Positions 25,610-33,589 of a stretch of DNA of 64,000 bases are shown here, in pieces. The position numbers and the translations under genes were made by a program. The first letter of the stretch is position 1; every line of letters starts with the position of its first letter. The DNA is from an uncultured Phycisphaeraceae bacterium. GTDB taxonomy: Bacteria; Planctomycetota; Phycisphaerae; Phycisphaerales; UBA1924. Location of the stretch: positions 1 to 64,000 of the forward strand of contig CALCCF010000008.1 in the NCBI GenBank assembly GCA_937899905.1, read 5' to 3'. Below the pieces are notes generated by a model. The model did not search any database and was not told where the DNA came from. It saw nothing but the letters and a program-made list of their open reading frames with translations.

Positions 25610-25643
25610 GGAATGGCAGCAGCACTAGGACAGGAGATCCATC

Positions 25644-26675
25644 ATGAGGCTCGCAACCTCGATCGTGCTCCTCGCGGCCGCGGCGGCGGCGATCGGCCTA
25701 GCCGAGGCACACCAGGATTCCCATGACTCGGCAACGGGCCCGGGCATCGTGTTCCCGACGGTTGAGGTCATGGGCACGCACCTGACGATCTCCTCGGTGA
25801 AGGGCAGCGTGAGCGTCCACGATCGCTCCGCCGGACAGCCGCCACCATCAACGCCAAACATCACGACGACCCGAACCGTCACGGTTTTGGGCATGAGCCG
25901 GACCGTATCGACCGAACAGGCCGAAGACTCAAGACCCTTGCCCACCGCGGTGATGCGCAGTCGGGTGATAGCGATGGAGGGCGATGGGCAACCGATCGAC
26001 TTCGAGGTCGCCCGACGTGACCAGCGCTGGACCGCCTCCCAGCGGCGGCGCAACCTCGTGCAGACGCTGGTCAACAATCCACACCTGATCATGAACCCGC
26101 CGAAGGGAACCGATCCGGCCAATCTCCGCCGTATCCGCTTCGGTCCCAGCGGGTTCAACGCAACGGCGAACGTCCGCCGAGTGCCGAAGCAACTCGACCG
26201 GATGGCACTCAAGCTCGATGTCGTGCACGCTCGTGGCATGGAGATCGCCCGCCTGCCGCTCGAAGCCATGGAAGAACACGAGGAGATCGCTCCCGGCGTT
26301 CGGTTCCTCGTGCGCCATGTCACGGACGTAGCGAACGCCGACCGCGCGATGAAGCGCGTCGCGCTGGAGTACTTCATCGAGCGCTCGGGCAAGGGCGCCC
26401 CCGGCGAGACCGAGCCGGACGCCTACGAGTTCGAGACCACGCCGCTGCTCGCAGCCATCGCCATCCGCGATGCCAAGGGCACCGTGCTTGGGCAAGTGCA
26501 TCACCCGGCCGAGACCGAAACTCGAGACGTGTTCGTCGGCGTCATCCAGGACTTGAGCGTGCTCCTTCCCATGGACGTGCAGCGCCCACTCTCAGTTGAT
26601 GTGCTGGTCTTGCACGGCTTGGAGATGGAGACCGTTGATATGACCATCGAGCGGGTGCCCCTGGCAGGCCCGTAA
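25644..26675 (+). CDS. secreted protein of unknown function, 343 aa
   Basis: A signal peptide (MRLATSIVLLAAAAAAIGLAEA) is followed by a long soluble region with no recognised domain. Notable parts are RTVTVLGMSRTVSTEQAE near residue 75, a basic helix (RRDQRWTASQRRRNLVQTLV, about 124-143) and a regular beta-type C-terminus (ATPLLAAIAIRDAKG-like, then FVGVIQDLSVLLPMDVQRP). It has neither the Gly-Cys nor the Arg-rich tail seen on nearby exported proteins, so it is probably soluble in the periplasm or released. An AGGAG Shine-Dalgarno sits 7 nt before the ATG. It is a single gene followed by an inverted repeat that overlaps the next promoter. Confidence 0.75.
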   Translation: MRLATSIVLLAAAAAAIGLAEAHQDSHDSATGPGIVFPTVEVMGTHLTISSVKGSVSVHDRSAGQPPPSTPNITTTRTVTVLGMSRTVSTEQAEDSRPLPTAVMRSRVIAMEGDGQPIDFEVARRDQRWTASQRRRNLVQTLVNNPHLIMNPPKGTDPANLRRIRFGPSGFNATANVRRVPKQLDRMALKLDVVHARGMEIARLPLEAMEEHEEIAPGVRFLVRHVTDVANADRAMKRVALEYFIERSGKGAPGETEPDAYEFETTPLLAAIAIRDAKGTVLGQVHHPAETETRDVFVGVIQDLSVLLPMDVQRPLSVDVLVLHGLEMETVDMTIERVPLAGP

Positions 26676-26696
26676 GGCGGTCGCTCACCTGAGTAA

Positions 26697-26732
26697 GGAA
26701 ACCGATTGGCCTTGCATCGCGAGTCGGTTTCC
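26697..26732 (+). repeat. 9-bp inverted repeat spanning the -35 region of the next gene
   Basis: GGAAACCGA (26697-26705) and TCGGTTTCC (26724-26732) are perfect inverted copies 18 bp apart. The left arm lies just before the -35 at 26712 and the right arm fills the spacer. It could be an operator, or a hairpin ending the previous transcript. Confidence 0.6.
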
Positions 26733-26740
26733 GATATCTT
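26712..26740 (+). promoter_or_regulatory. promoter of the PEP-CTERM-like protein at 26803
   Basis: TTGCAT and TATCTT are separated by exactly 17 bp, near the sigma-70-type consensus. The predicted transcript start is near 26747, giving a leader of about 56 nt with GGAGGGAG (26789-26796) before the ATG. Confidence 0.6.
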
Positions 26741-26802
26741 GTCTGAGTACACGATCATCAGAATCCCGGGCGGCATCAGTCCGCCCACGGAGGGAGTCCA
26801 CA

Positions 26803-27405
26803 ATGCGCACCGACCAGAAACGCGGTTTCCTTGTGATCTCGGTCGTCGGCCTCGCGCTCGCGGCGTCGCCCGCCGCAATCGGCCAGACCATTCACATCGA
26901 CATCGCCAACCCAACGCTGGCACCCGGTGAGAGCACGCTCGTGACTCTCAGCGCGTCGTACCCGTCGGGCTTCTACGCGGTCGCGGGCGTGATCACCGAG
27001 GTGGTCGTAAATCAGATCCAAGGCGAGTTGAGCGATCCCGCACTCGTAGCACCCATGGACGGGCCGGGTACATCCGAAGGGACCGTGAGCGCGGCGGGCG
27101 GGATCGAGGGCATCCTCGCGGGCCAGCTGAACTTCCCACCGGCCGGCATCTTCGCCGACCCGAGTAACCCGATCGCGTTCCACACCTTCGAGTACACGTG
27201 GGACGGCTCGCTCTCGGGCCCGGTGTTGCTCGACATCGAGACAAGGACCAGCGACTTCTTCGAGTACGTGGATCGCGACCGTTCGGTCAGCGACCCGCTT
27301 GCAGACATCACCGAAGGGCGAGCCAGGATCGTCATACCCGCACCCGCAAGCGCGCTGATTCTTGGATTGGGTGCGCTGACAGCTGTTCGACGCCGAAGGT
27401 CGTAG
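26803..27405 (+). CDS. secreted protein with PEP-CTERM-like C-terminal tail
   Basis: The 200-aa product starts with a signal peptide (KRGFLVISVVGLALAASPAA). It has a beta-rich mature domain, with PTLAPGESTLVTLSASYPSG resembling bacterial cohesin- or Ig-like domains. It ends in a sorting tail: IPAPASALILGLGALTAVRR plus further Arg. That tail (Pro-rich motif, hydrophobic helix, Arg cluster) is the PEP-CTERM layout recognised by exosortase systems, here in a Pro-Ala-Pro variant. The true processing enzyme is not in the window. Shine-Dalgarno and promoter are both clear. It ends four bases before the convergent gene at 27410. Confidence 0.82.
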   Translation: MRTDQKRGFLVISVVGLALAASPAAIGQTIHIDIANPTLAPGESTLVTLSASYPSGFYAVAGVITEVVVNQIQGELSDPALVAPMDGPGTSEGTVSAAGGIEGILAGQLNFPPAGIFADPSNPIAFHTFEYTWDGSLSGPVLLDIETRTSDFFEYVDRDRSVSDPLADITEGRARIVIPAPASALILGLGALTAVRRRRS

Positions 27406-27409
27406 TCGA

Positions 27410-28168
27410 TCAGCCCGCGTCGTCCTCGAGATCGTCCTCGGCGTTGTCGTCAAAGAACTGGACGCCGAGCAACTCGCCCGCGCCGTCTCGCACCACCGAC
27501 TCGATCGACGCAAACGAAGCGGCCAGAGAGTCCGCGTCGTTCTTTCCTTCGACGCGGACGATCAGCCCCACGTCCTCGGGCTCATCCGGATCGCTGTGGA
27601 TCTCGCTGTCTTCGTGCCCCGCATCGGCCAGGGCCTGCGCGACCGACTCGAGCGTTGTGCGCTCGGTCGCGGTGATCGCGAACACGTAGGGCAGCGGTGC
27701 GCCCGCCGGCACGCCGCTATCGGTCAGGTTGCTCAGCCGCCACTGGGCGTCCTCCAAGGACATCCAGTCCATGTACTCGTCCCAGTCCGTGGCGTCGGTG
27801 CAGTCGAGGTCCTCAAACGTGAGCCCATGCTCGGCGGCGTACGCCTCGACATGCTGGGCGAGCGCCTTGATCTGCTCGGCCGACAACGTCCCGATGGCCT
27901 GGAAACACAACACGAGGCTCTCGACCGTCGAGCCATCGTCCTTGTGTTCAACGTTTTCAGCCAGACCGACCTCGAACTCGGCGTCCTCGTCGACCGAGCG
28001 GCCGAACTCTTGCCAGACCTCCACACCCTTCTGGCCCGCGGCTTCGAGGCCGGCCTCATCAGCACCGACCACGTTGAACATCCAGTGCATCGGATCGTCG
28101 GGGCTGTGCTCCAGCTCGTTGGCGAGGTGGTCGAAGAGCTGATCGATCTCTTCGGGCGTGCGTGTCAT
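27410..28168 (-). CDS. acidic cytoplasmic protein of unknown function, 252 aa
   Basis: The start (MTRTPEEIDQLFDHLANELE) follows a GAGGAG Shine-Dalgarno. The protein is strongly acidic and helix-rich, with a mid region (LSAEQIKALAQHVEAYAAEH) and a C-terminal part of alternating strands and helices (FAITATERTTLESVAQALAD, then VGLIVRVEGKNDADSLAASF). The C-terminal fold vaguely recalls RraB-type (RNase E regulator) domains, but the resemblance is too weak to name it. It has no signal peptide, membrane helix or cysteine cluster. It lies 40 bp downstream of the orphan permease on the same strand and may share its transcript. Confidence 0.7.
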   Translation of the reverse strand: MTRTPEEIDQLFDHLANELEHSPDDPMHWMFNVVGADEAGLEAAGQKGVEVWQEFGRSVDEDAEFEVGLAENVEHKDDGSTVESLVLCFQAIGTLSAEQIKALAQHVEAYAAEHGLTFEDLDCTDATDWDEYMDWMSLEDAQWRLSNLTDSGVPAGAPLPYVFAITATERTTLESVAQALADAGHEDSEIHSDPDEPEDVGLIVRVEGKNDADSLAASFASIESVVRDGAGELLGVQFFDDNAEDDLEDDAG

Positions 28169-28208
28169 TGTGGATCGGCTCCTCTGGGATGGGCTATGTA
28201 CGTGGGAC

Positions 28209-29651
28209 CTATCGCCGGCCGCGCTTGGGGTCGAGCGCCTCGCGCAGGCCCTCGCCGACGAAGTTCAGCGCGAGCAGCGTCGCGCCCAGCAGCAGGCACG
28301 GGAACAGGATGAGCCACCACAGGCTCTCGTAGGGGTTCAGTTCGTTGAGGCCGTCGGCGGCGAGGTTGCCCCAGCTGGGCAGCGGCGGCTTCACGCCGAT
28401 GCCCAGGAAGCTCAGGAACGACTCCTGAAGGATCGCCAGCGGCACCGTGAGCGTCGCGTACACGATGATCGGTCCGAGCAGGTTGGGCAACAGGTGCACG
28501 TTGAAGATGCGCCGCGTGGGCGAGCCCGCGCTGCGGGCGGCTTCGATAAAGGGCTGGTTCTTCAGGCTCAGCACCTGGCCGCGGATGACGCGCGCCATGG
28601 TCAGCCAGCTCACGCCGCCGATGGCAACCAGCAGCACAACGAGGTCAAGCACCAGGCGAGTAGAGTCGGCGAGGTTCCTCGGGGGGCGCGCCTCGAAGGC
28701 CATCGCGCTCGCCACATCGGCGTTGGTCACCGGCTCGTCCGCCTCGGTCTCCACGGCTCCCGCTGCCCGGCGCGCTTCGGCCACGGCATCGGGAACCGTA
28801 AGCGTCGCAAGCGCGCCAGCGGGGTCGAACGGATCCGCACGCCAATCGCGACGCGCGGCGTCGGTCGCCTGAACGCCATCGGATTCGAGCACCCGCTCTA
28901 CCAACGAGCGTTCCCAGCCCTCGCGAGCCTTTTGCCGCGTCTCGAACTCGTCGATTGCTGCATCGCTCGCGACGGCAAGCAACACAACAAGGAGGATGTA
29001 CGGCAGCCCGAAGAGCACATCGACGATGCGCATCATCGCGGCATCGGTCTTGCCGCCGGCGTATCCGGAGATCGCGCCGTACAGCGTGCCGATCATCACG
29101 CTGATGAACGCCGCCGCAAGCCCGATGCCCAGCGAGATGCCGCCGCCGGTCATCACGCGGTACAGCAAGCTGCGTCCGAGCACGTCGGTGCCCAGCAGCA
29201 TGGGAATGCGATTGCCCTCGTACACCCAGTGCCGCCGCACGGCCTCGCCGATCTCACCGTCGGTGGCCTGGCGGACCCCGGTCGGCGTGACGCCGAACTC
29301 GCGCGAGATGCCCTCGATGGCCTGCACATCAACGAGCGAGTTGAGCTTGAGCGCACTCTCCTCGCCAACGGCCCACCACGGCGGCAGCCGCCCGTACTCG
29401 GCGCTCCCGGCGTTGTACCTCGGCACGGTCACCACGCCGTCGGCTCCCGCGCTGACGCCGGGATAGGCCGTCGATGCGGGCTTGAGAGTCCAGAAGAGGC
29501 CGAGCAGGCAGACCGCGAGCATGAACGCCAGGAAGCCCATGCCGATCATGCCCGCGAGCGAACGCGTGAAGGGGTTGTCGCGGGCCACGGGAGGGGCCGC
29601 CATCGCGAGGACGGCCTTGGGCTCTTGCGTGGCTCGGCGGCGCTTGCTCAT
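28209..29651 (-). CDS. second peptide-type ABC transporter permease (DppC/OppC-like), orphan
   Basis: The family core is clear: LGTDVLGRSLLYRVMTGGGI, a membrane domain, the EAA loop (FIEAARSAGSPTRRIFNVHL) and the end WWLILFPCLLLGATLLALNF, then EALDPKRGR. At 480 aa it is much longer than usual. About 85 extra residues lie between helix 1 and LGTD, and about 115 charged residues lie between later helices (ATDAARRDWRADPFDPAG and onward). No ATPase, partner permease or binding protein is adjacent, so its system must be completed elsewhere or borrow the parts at 5.7-12.6 kb. It follows the small gene at 29665 by 13 bp. Confidence 0.87.
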   Translation of the reverse strand: MSKRRRATQEPKAVLAMAAPPVARDNPFTRSLAGMIGMGFLAFMLAVCLLGLFWTLKPASTAYPGVSAGADGVVTVPRYNAGSAEYGRLPPWWAVGEESALKLNSLVDVQAIEGISREFGVTPTGVRQATDGEIGEAVRRHWVYEGNRIPMLLGTDVLGRSLLYRVMTGGGISLGIGLAAAFISVMIGTLYGAISGYAGGKTDAAMMRIVDVLFGLPYILLVVLLAVASDAAIDEFETRQKAREGWERSLVERVLESDGVQATDAARRDWRADPFDPAGALATLTVPDAVAEARRAAGAVETEADEPVTNADVASAMAFEARPPRNLADSTRLVLDLVVLLVAIGGVSWLTMARVIRGQVLSLKNQPFIEAARSAGSPTRRIFNVHLLPNLLGPIIVYATLTVPLAILQESFLSFLGIGVKPPLPSWGNLAADGLNELNPYESLWWLILFPCLLLGATLLALNFVGEGLREALDPKRGRR

Positions 29652-29664
29652 GGGTGGCCGTGGG

Positions 29665-30126
29665 TCAGCTGGCGTCGGTCGGTGTGAAGCTGGCGCCGTC
29701 GAGCACGTCGAAGCTCACCATATCGGCGATGGCAAAGTCGCTCGCGTGCTGGCGACCGTCGGTCAGCGTGAAGTGCATCGGCACGCCCGCGTCCACGATG
29801 AGCGTTTCCTCGCCGCCCGGCCCGCCCGTGCCATGGCCGATGACCCGGCCCTGAACGCGTCGCGGCCGACCGATCACCGGCTCGACGAACTGTCCACCGC
29901 TGGGCACGGTGTCGACGCGGCGGGCCCGCGCGTGGATGGTGCCAAAGACGGCGTCGCCGGGCTCGGCATCCACCGGGGCCGTTGGAAGCAGATAGAGCAC
30001 GTAACTGGTATTCGCGAAGCTCAGCCGAACGTGGGCCGGCTTGGTGGCCGTGGCGGCAACGCTCTCCCTCAGCACGGCTCGGGCCAGCCTGGGATCGATC
30101 CGTGTCGTTGGGGCGGGGTGCAACAT
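29665..30126 (-). CDS. hypothetical protein, 153 aa, beta-rich
   Basis: The product (MLHPAPTTRIDPRLARAVLR at the N-terminus) has a helical start and then a mostly beta body (HVRLSFANTSYVLYLLPTAP, then GDAVFGTIHARARRVDTVPS, then VDAGVPMHFTLTDGRQ). It has no signal peptide and no recognised family. The ATG at 30126 is preceded by TAGACT at 6 nt, the leaderless pattern seen elsewhere here. It is the first gene of a two- or three-gene unit with the orphan permease 13 bp downstream, so it may be an accessory of that transporter. That is inference from position only. Confidence 0.62.
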   Translation of the reverse strand: MLHPAPTTRIDPRLARAVLRESVAATATKPAHVRLSFANTSYVLYLLPTAPVDAEPGDAVFGTIHARARRVDTVPSGGQFVEPVIGRPRRVQGRVIGHGTGGPGGEETLIVDAGVPMHFTLTDGRQHASDFAIADMVSFDVLDGASFTPTDAS

Positions 30127-30132
30127 GGCCCC

Positions 30133-30138
30133 AGTCTA
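30133..30138 (-). promoter_or_regulatory. -10-like hexamer of the gene at 29665-30126, probably leaderless
   Basis: TAGACT lies 6 nt before the ATG and no Shine-Dalgarno is present. The 242 bp from here to the next + strand start hold no other recognised feature. Confidence 0.4.
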
Positions 30139-30380
30139 CGCGTGTGAGCCGTTGGGGAGACCCAGAGATTGAGCCGTACCCGCACTCGGAGATTCCCTTT
30201 CGTGGTGCCCATCTGCCCGCGACCACCGGAGTTGTTGCATCTATCCCGATTCTGGCTCGAAATCATCTTCGCTGTGCCCGCGGAGGGTGGGTACGCACGC
30301 AGTCCTGTGGATCGAACGTGTCCAGACGGCAGAGCTCGCCGGGGCACGATCGATGCACCAACTCGAGAAGGATTCCACAA

Positions 30381-31037
30381 ATGAAGATGCAAACCATCGC
30401 CACGGGAGCCGCTGTCTTGGCCCTTTCGGCCGCCGCCAGCGCCCAGACGTTCGACGTCATCGGCGGCCAGACCAGCGTCCTGCTGGACACCGGCACCCTT
30501 TCGGCCGCTGCTAGCCTCGACCTGTCGAGCGTGTCCTCGGACGTCATCGCCCCCGGCTCGCTGGGCGCTGATAGCGTCGCCTTCGGCATCAACCCGCGTG
30601 ACGCCGCGTCGCTGCCCACGACCTTCAGCTACACCGATGGCCTCGGCAGCTTTGGCGGCACCATCGAGCACACCGGCAGCGTGTTCTTCAACATGGACAG
30701 CGTTGAGGTCGGCAACTTCACCATCGGCTTCGACGCGGCCCGCGTCGGTGGCGATCGCAGCGGCTTCTTCGTCGAGAGCACCACCGGCATCGCGGCCATC
30801 CTCTTCGATGTCGCCTCGCCCAGCAGCCTCGAGGCTACCGGCGACGGCCTGACCATCGGCGCCGACCTGCTGGTTTCCAACGAGTTTGCGACCTTCCTGA
30901 GCGACGCCGGCCTGGCCAGCTCGGACCTCACCGGCGCCGACGTGGGCGACGCCCTCGTCGAGGGTGTAGTGCCCGCTCCGGCCACCGCGGCCCTGCTGGC
31001 CCTCGGCGGCCTGGCCGCCACCCGCCGCCGTCGATAA
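30381..31037 (+). CDS. secreted protein with PEP-CTERM-like C-terminal tail
   Basis: A 22-residue signal peptide (MKMQTIATGAAVLALSAAAS) precedes a compact beta-rich domain (SVLLDTGTLSAAASLDLSSV, then FGGTIEHTGSVFFNMDSVEV). It ends VPAPATAALLALGGLAATRR plus two Arg, the PEP-CTERM-like sorting tail. Codon use is strongly biased to GC-ending codons, consistent with high expression. GAGAAGGA lies 8 nt before the ATG, and a textbook terminator follows (31128-31170). The mature function is unknown. Such tails are thought to direct exosortase-type processing at the cell surface. Confidence 0.85.
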   Translation: MKMQTIATGAAVLALSAAASAQTFDVIGGQTSVLLDTGTLSAAASLDLSSVSSDVIAPGSLGADSVAFGINPRDAASLPTTFSYTDGLGSFGGTIEHTGSVFFNMDSVEVGNFTIGFDAARVGGDRSGFFVESTTGIAAILFDVASPSSLEATGDGLTIGADLLVSNEFATFLSDAGLASSDLTGADVGDALVEGVVPAPATAALLALGGLAATRRRR

Positions 31038-31127
31038 GACGGAATACGGACTTCTCTCCGAAAGTCTCTCCGTGGCGTGATCCACAGGAGGGGCCGACCC
31101 GGATCCTGACCGGGTAGCCTCACGCCG

Positions 31128-31170
31128 CAGGCTCCATGCTCTCGGGCATGGAGCCTGCTGTTGTTTTGTG
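31128..31170 (+). terminator. rho-independent terminator
   Basis: A perfect 12-bp stem, CAGGCTCCATGC against GCATGGAGCCTG, has a 6-nt loop and is followed by CTGTTGTTTTGT. It ends the transcript of the gene at 30381-31037. Confidence 0.85.
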
Positions 31171-31183
31171 GTGCGCTGGGTGC

Positions 31184-31951
31184 TCAGCCGCAGCCGGCGT
31201 CGAACTCGTTCTGGAATGCCAGGAAATCGAAGAGCGTCAGTTCGCCGTCACCATCGAAGTCCGCCGCGAGATCGCCACCATCGAACAGGTTCTGATACGC
31301 CAGAAAGTCAAAGAGCGTCAACTCGCCGTCGCCGTCGAGATCCACCCGGCACGGCGGCGCACCGTCGATCACGACGTTGTCGAACACCGCCAGGATGCCA
31401 TCGAGCTCACCGGGCACCGTGCCGCCGCGGCAGATGAAGCGGATGCGATCGAAGGTCTCGCCGCTCAGGGCCAACCTCGTGTGCTGGATGTCAACCGGCA
31501 GCGCTCCGGGATGGATGAAGCAGTCGCTGACAACCACATCATCGCCGACGAGGCCTTCGAGGCACACCTCGGTGCCCTCCCAATTCGGGCGGCCAAGCCA
31601 GAACACGTCGACCTGCGCCGACTCGCCCGGCTCGCTGCGCGAGGCGATCCACTGGTGCGTCCGCGTGAAGCCCAGCACCGTGCCGGACGACCACGAGCCG
31701 GTCGTCATCACATTCACCGGACTGAATTCGGGGAAAGAAGAAATCGAGCCCGTGCCGTTCGTCGCGGCGAACTGCACCTGATTGCCACCGGGGAACCACA
31801 GGTTCTCCGAGAAGGTGATGCCGCCGTCGGAGAACGAACGTCCGAGAAAGCCCGACGGGAACCCGTCGAAGTCCGCCTCTTCCGCATTCGCCGCCGCACA
31901 CACACAGCCAACCGCGAGCAGGCCCACAACATCGATCGCACGGATGCCCAT
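31184..31951 (-). CDS. secreted protein with C-terminal Gly-Cys dockerin-like tail
   Basis: The signal peptide (IDVVGLLAVGCVCAAANA) is followed by a beta-sandwich-like domain of about 170 residues with paired cysteines (EVCLEGLVGDDVVVSDCF, then FDRIRFICRGG). It resembles the generic lectin or jelly-roll domains found with choice-of-anchor proteins. The tail has two calcium loops (DLDGDGELTLFDFLAYQN and DFDGDGELTLFDFLAFQN) and ends FDAGCG. AGAGG lies before the ATG. A hairpin separates it from the upstream gene at 32081. The function of the main domain is unknown; sugar or surface binding is a guess from the fold type. Confidence 0.83.
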   Translation of the reverse strand: MGIRAIDVVGLLAVGCVCAAANAEEADFDGFPSGFLGRSFSDGGITFSENLWFPGGNQVQFAATNGTGSISSFPEFSPVNVMTTGSWSSGTVLGFTRTHQWIASRSEPGESAQVDVFWLGRPNWEGTEVCLEGLVGDDVVVSDCFIHPGALPVDIQHTRLALSGETFDRIRFICRGGTVPGELDGILAVFDNVVIDGAPPCRVDLDGDGELTLFDFLAYQNLFDGGDLAADFDGDGELTLFDFLAFQNEFDAGCG

Positions 31952-31993
31952 AACTCACTTGCCTCTCTACAGCCCCACGTTCCAGAACAACAA

Positions 31994-32022
31994 CGGCCGA
32001 TGGGAGCTGCCCATCGGCCGTG
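31994..32022 (-). terminator. rho-independent terminator
   Basis: A 12-bp perfect stem, ACGGCCGATGGG against CCCATCGGCCGT, encloses a 5-nt loop. On the minus strand it is followed by TTGTTGTT. It ends the gene at 32081-33136. Confidence 0.8.
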
Positions 32023-32080
32023 AGGAACAGCGTGATGTGTACGCCCCAAAGGTGCGGAGCGTTGCGAGCCGAGCGTGGTA

Positions 32081-33136
32081 TCAGCGGCGGCGACGGGCCG
32101 CGACCAAGCCACCCAAAGCCAGCAGGCCGAACGATGCCGGAGCCGGGATGACCACGATGCCGCGGGTCTCGACGCCGTCGACGAGGACTTGCAAGCCCGA
32201 GCCGTCGAGCTCGACCTGGCTGATGCGACCGAGACCGCTGCCTCGGTTCTCATCGAAGACCAAGCGGTCGTTGAACGGGTCGTACTGGATCTCCTCGGGC
32301 CCATCGAGACCGTCGACCAGCAGGCGGATCGAATCGAAAGCGCCGGTGCCGTCGAGCGTGAGCTCGTAGATCGCGTTTGCGTTACGATCGGTGAGGTACA
32401 CGAGACCGTTGTTCGGGTTCACGGCGACGCCCGCGGTATCCAGCAGCGGATCGGCAAGGCCGGTCACCGAGGTGTCGGCAAGATCGACGACCGTCGACTG
32501 CGAGCCGCTCAGCGAACCATCGATGTCGATGCGGATGAGCGCGCTGCCGTTGCCGAGCTCGCCCGAGCCGGTCACAGCGCCGCTGCCGTTGAGGCTGATC
32601 GCGAGGTAGCTGTCCGAGAACGCCTCGCGGGCGAGCCGAGCGCCGCCCTGGTACCGCGCACGCGGCACGGACGTGTCCTGTTCGAAGATCTCGGTGACCG
32701 TGCCTCCCGGCGTGATGCCCAAAACGCCCTCGAAGCTCGAAGCATCGGGCGCGAACGGGTTGTTCACGGTGATGAAGTTGCCTCGGGCGGCGTCCCACTT
32801 CAGCCCGATCGGGTTCTCGATCGGCAGCCCGGTGGCGACCGGCGAGATGCTGGGCGAGGTGAACGCGTTGTCCAAACGGAACAGGCCGCTGACCCCCATC
32901 GGATCACGATCGCCCGCGCCGTCGTTGAAGTAGAAGCTCGAGCCGACCTGCACGATGCCCGCCAGGGCTGCGCCCGGGTTGGTCACGTCGATGATCCGCG
33001 TCTGCGTGCCGCCGATGAAGCCATCGATCCCCGGATCCCCAAAGTTGGTAAACAGGAACTGCGAGTCCTGGGCGATCGCGGCACCAGGGGCCGCCATCAA
33101 GGCCGCAGCTACCAGCGTCATAGTCGTCGTTCTCAT
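32081..33136 (-). CDS. secreted beta-propeller-like protein with PEP-CTERM-like tail
   Basis: A signal peptide (MTLVAAALMAAPGAAIA) leads into a 300-residue body that looks like a six-bladed NHL/SMP-type propeller. Blade-like segments include GLKWDAARGNFITVNNP, AGVAVNPNNGLVYLTDRNAN and EEIQYDPFNDRLVFDENRG. The end IPAPASFGLLALGGLVAARR plus Arg is the PEP-CTERM-like tail. A GAGGAGA Shine-Dalgarno precedes the ATG. The 223 bp between its start and the tRNA-Gln promoter contain nothing else I can name. A role as a surface-bound sugar- or lactone-binding protein is possible but not shown. Confidence 0.82.
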   Translation of the reverse strand: MRTTTMTLVAAALMAAPGAAIAQDSQFLFTNFGDPGIDGFIGGTQTRIIDVTNPGAALAGIVQVGSSFYFNDGAGDRDPMGVSGLFRLDNAFTSPSISPVATGLPIENPIGLKWDAARGNFITVNNPFAPDASSFEGVLGITPGGTVTEIFEQDTSVPRARYQGGARLAREAFSDSYLAISLNGSGAVTGSGELGNGSALIRIDIDGSLSGSQSTVVDLADTSVTGLADPLLDTAGVAVNPNNGLVYLTDRNANAIYELTLDGTGAFDSIRLLVDGLDGPEEIQYDPFNDRLVFDENRGSGLGRISQVELDGSGLQVLVDGVETRGIVVIPAPASFGLLALGGLVAARRRR

Positions 33137-33359
33137 CGCTTCTCCTCGGGTCTGTGTGGTGTCTCTTGCCCGTTCTTCTACGCTCGAACCCGGGTCGTGG
33201 GTGCACCCGCGATCACGAATCCATCGCCACTCCCACTGGGTCGAATCTGCTCCCTAAAGCTTACTCTATTCTCAATGGTCTTGAGCCCAAAGGTTGCCCA
33301 AAATCCCATGGCTGAGGGTCCAATGAGCGGCTTCGTGCCCGCCTCGGCTCGCCGCCGCA

Positions 33360-33389
33360 TTGGAAGGGCCCGATTGTCCGATGTATACT
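33360..33389 (+). promoter_or_regulatory. promoter of tRNA-Gln
   Basis: TTGGAA and TATACT are 18 bp apart, and transcription would start about 20 nt before the tRNA. Confidence 0.6.
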
Positions 33390-33414
33390 CTGGACCCGTG
33401 CGTTGCACGAGCAT

Positions 33415-33485
33415 TGGGGATTGGTGTAATGGCAGCACCGGTGATTCTGGTTCATCTAGTCCAGGTTCGAGTCCTGGATCCCCAG
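33415..33485 (+). tRNA. tRNA-Gln (anticodon CTG)
   Basis: The cloverleaf folds cleanly. The acceptor stem is TGGGGAT with ATCCCCA. The D-arm is GTG...CAC. The anticodon stem is GGTGA/TCATC around loop TTCTGGT (anticodon CTG). The T-arm is CCAGG TTCGAGT CCTGG, and the discriminator is G. CCA is not encoded. It reads the CAG codon. The U1-A72 acceptor pair and G73 fit glutamine tRNA identity. Confidence 0.93.
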
Positions 33486-33589
33486 TTTATCCACAGTCGG
33501 CAGCGACAAGGCCAAACAGCCTAAACCAATATTTTTCAACGACTTAGCATAGATGCTGGCACGCAATGCCCCTGCGTGTCCCAGTTGGT

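Noticed and set aside
27410-28168. Assignment of the 252-aa protein as an RraB-type RNase E regulator
   Set aside because: The C-terminal strand-helix pattern is only vaguely similar and no diagnostic residues could be confirmed, so it is left as unknown.
33487-33495. A perfect DnaA box (TTATCCACA) just after tRNA-Gln
   Set aside because: A single 9-mer match is expected about once in 128 kb of both strands combined by chance at even composition. No cluster of boxes, AT-rich unwinding region or dnaA/dnaN gene is nearby, so it is not an origin.
33415-33589. tRNA-Gln as an integration site for a mobile element
   Set aside because: There is no integrase, no direct repeat of the tRNA 3' end nearby, and the neighbouring genes are ordinary housekeeping genes.
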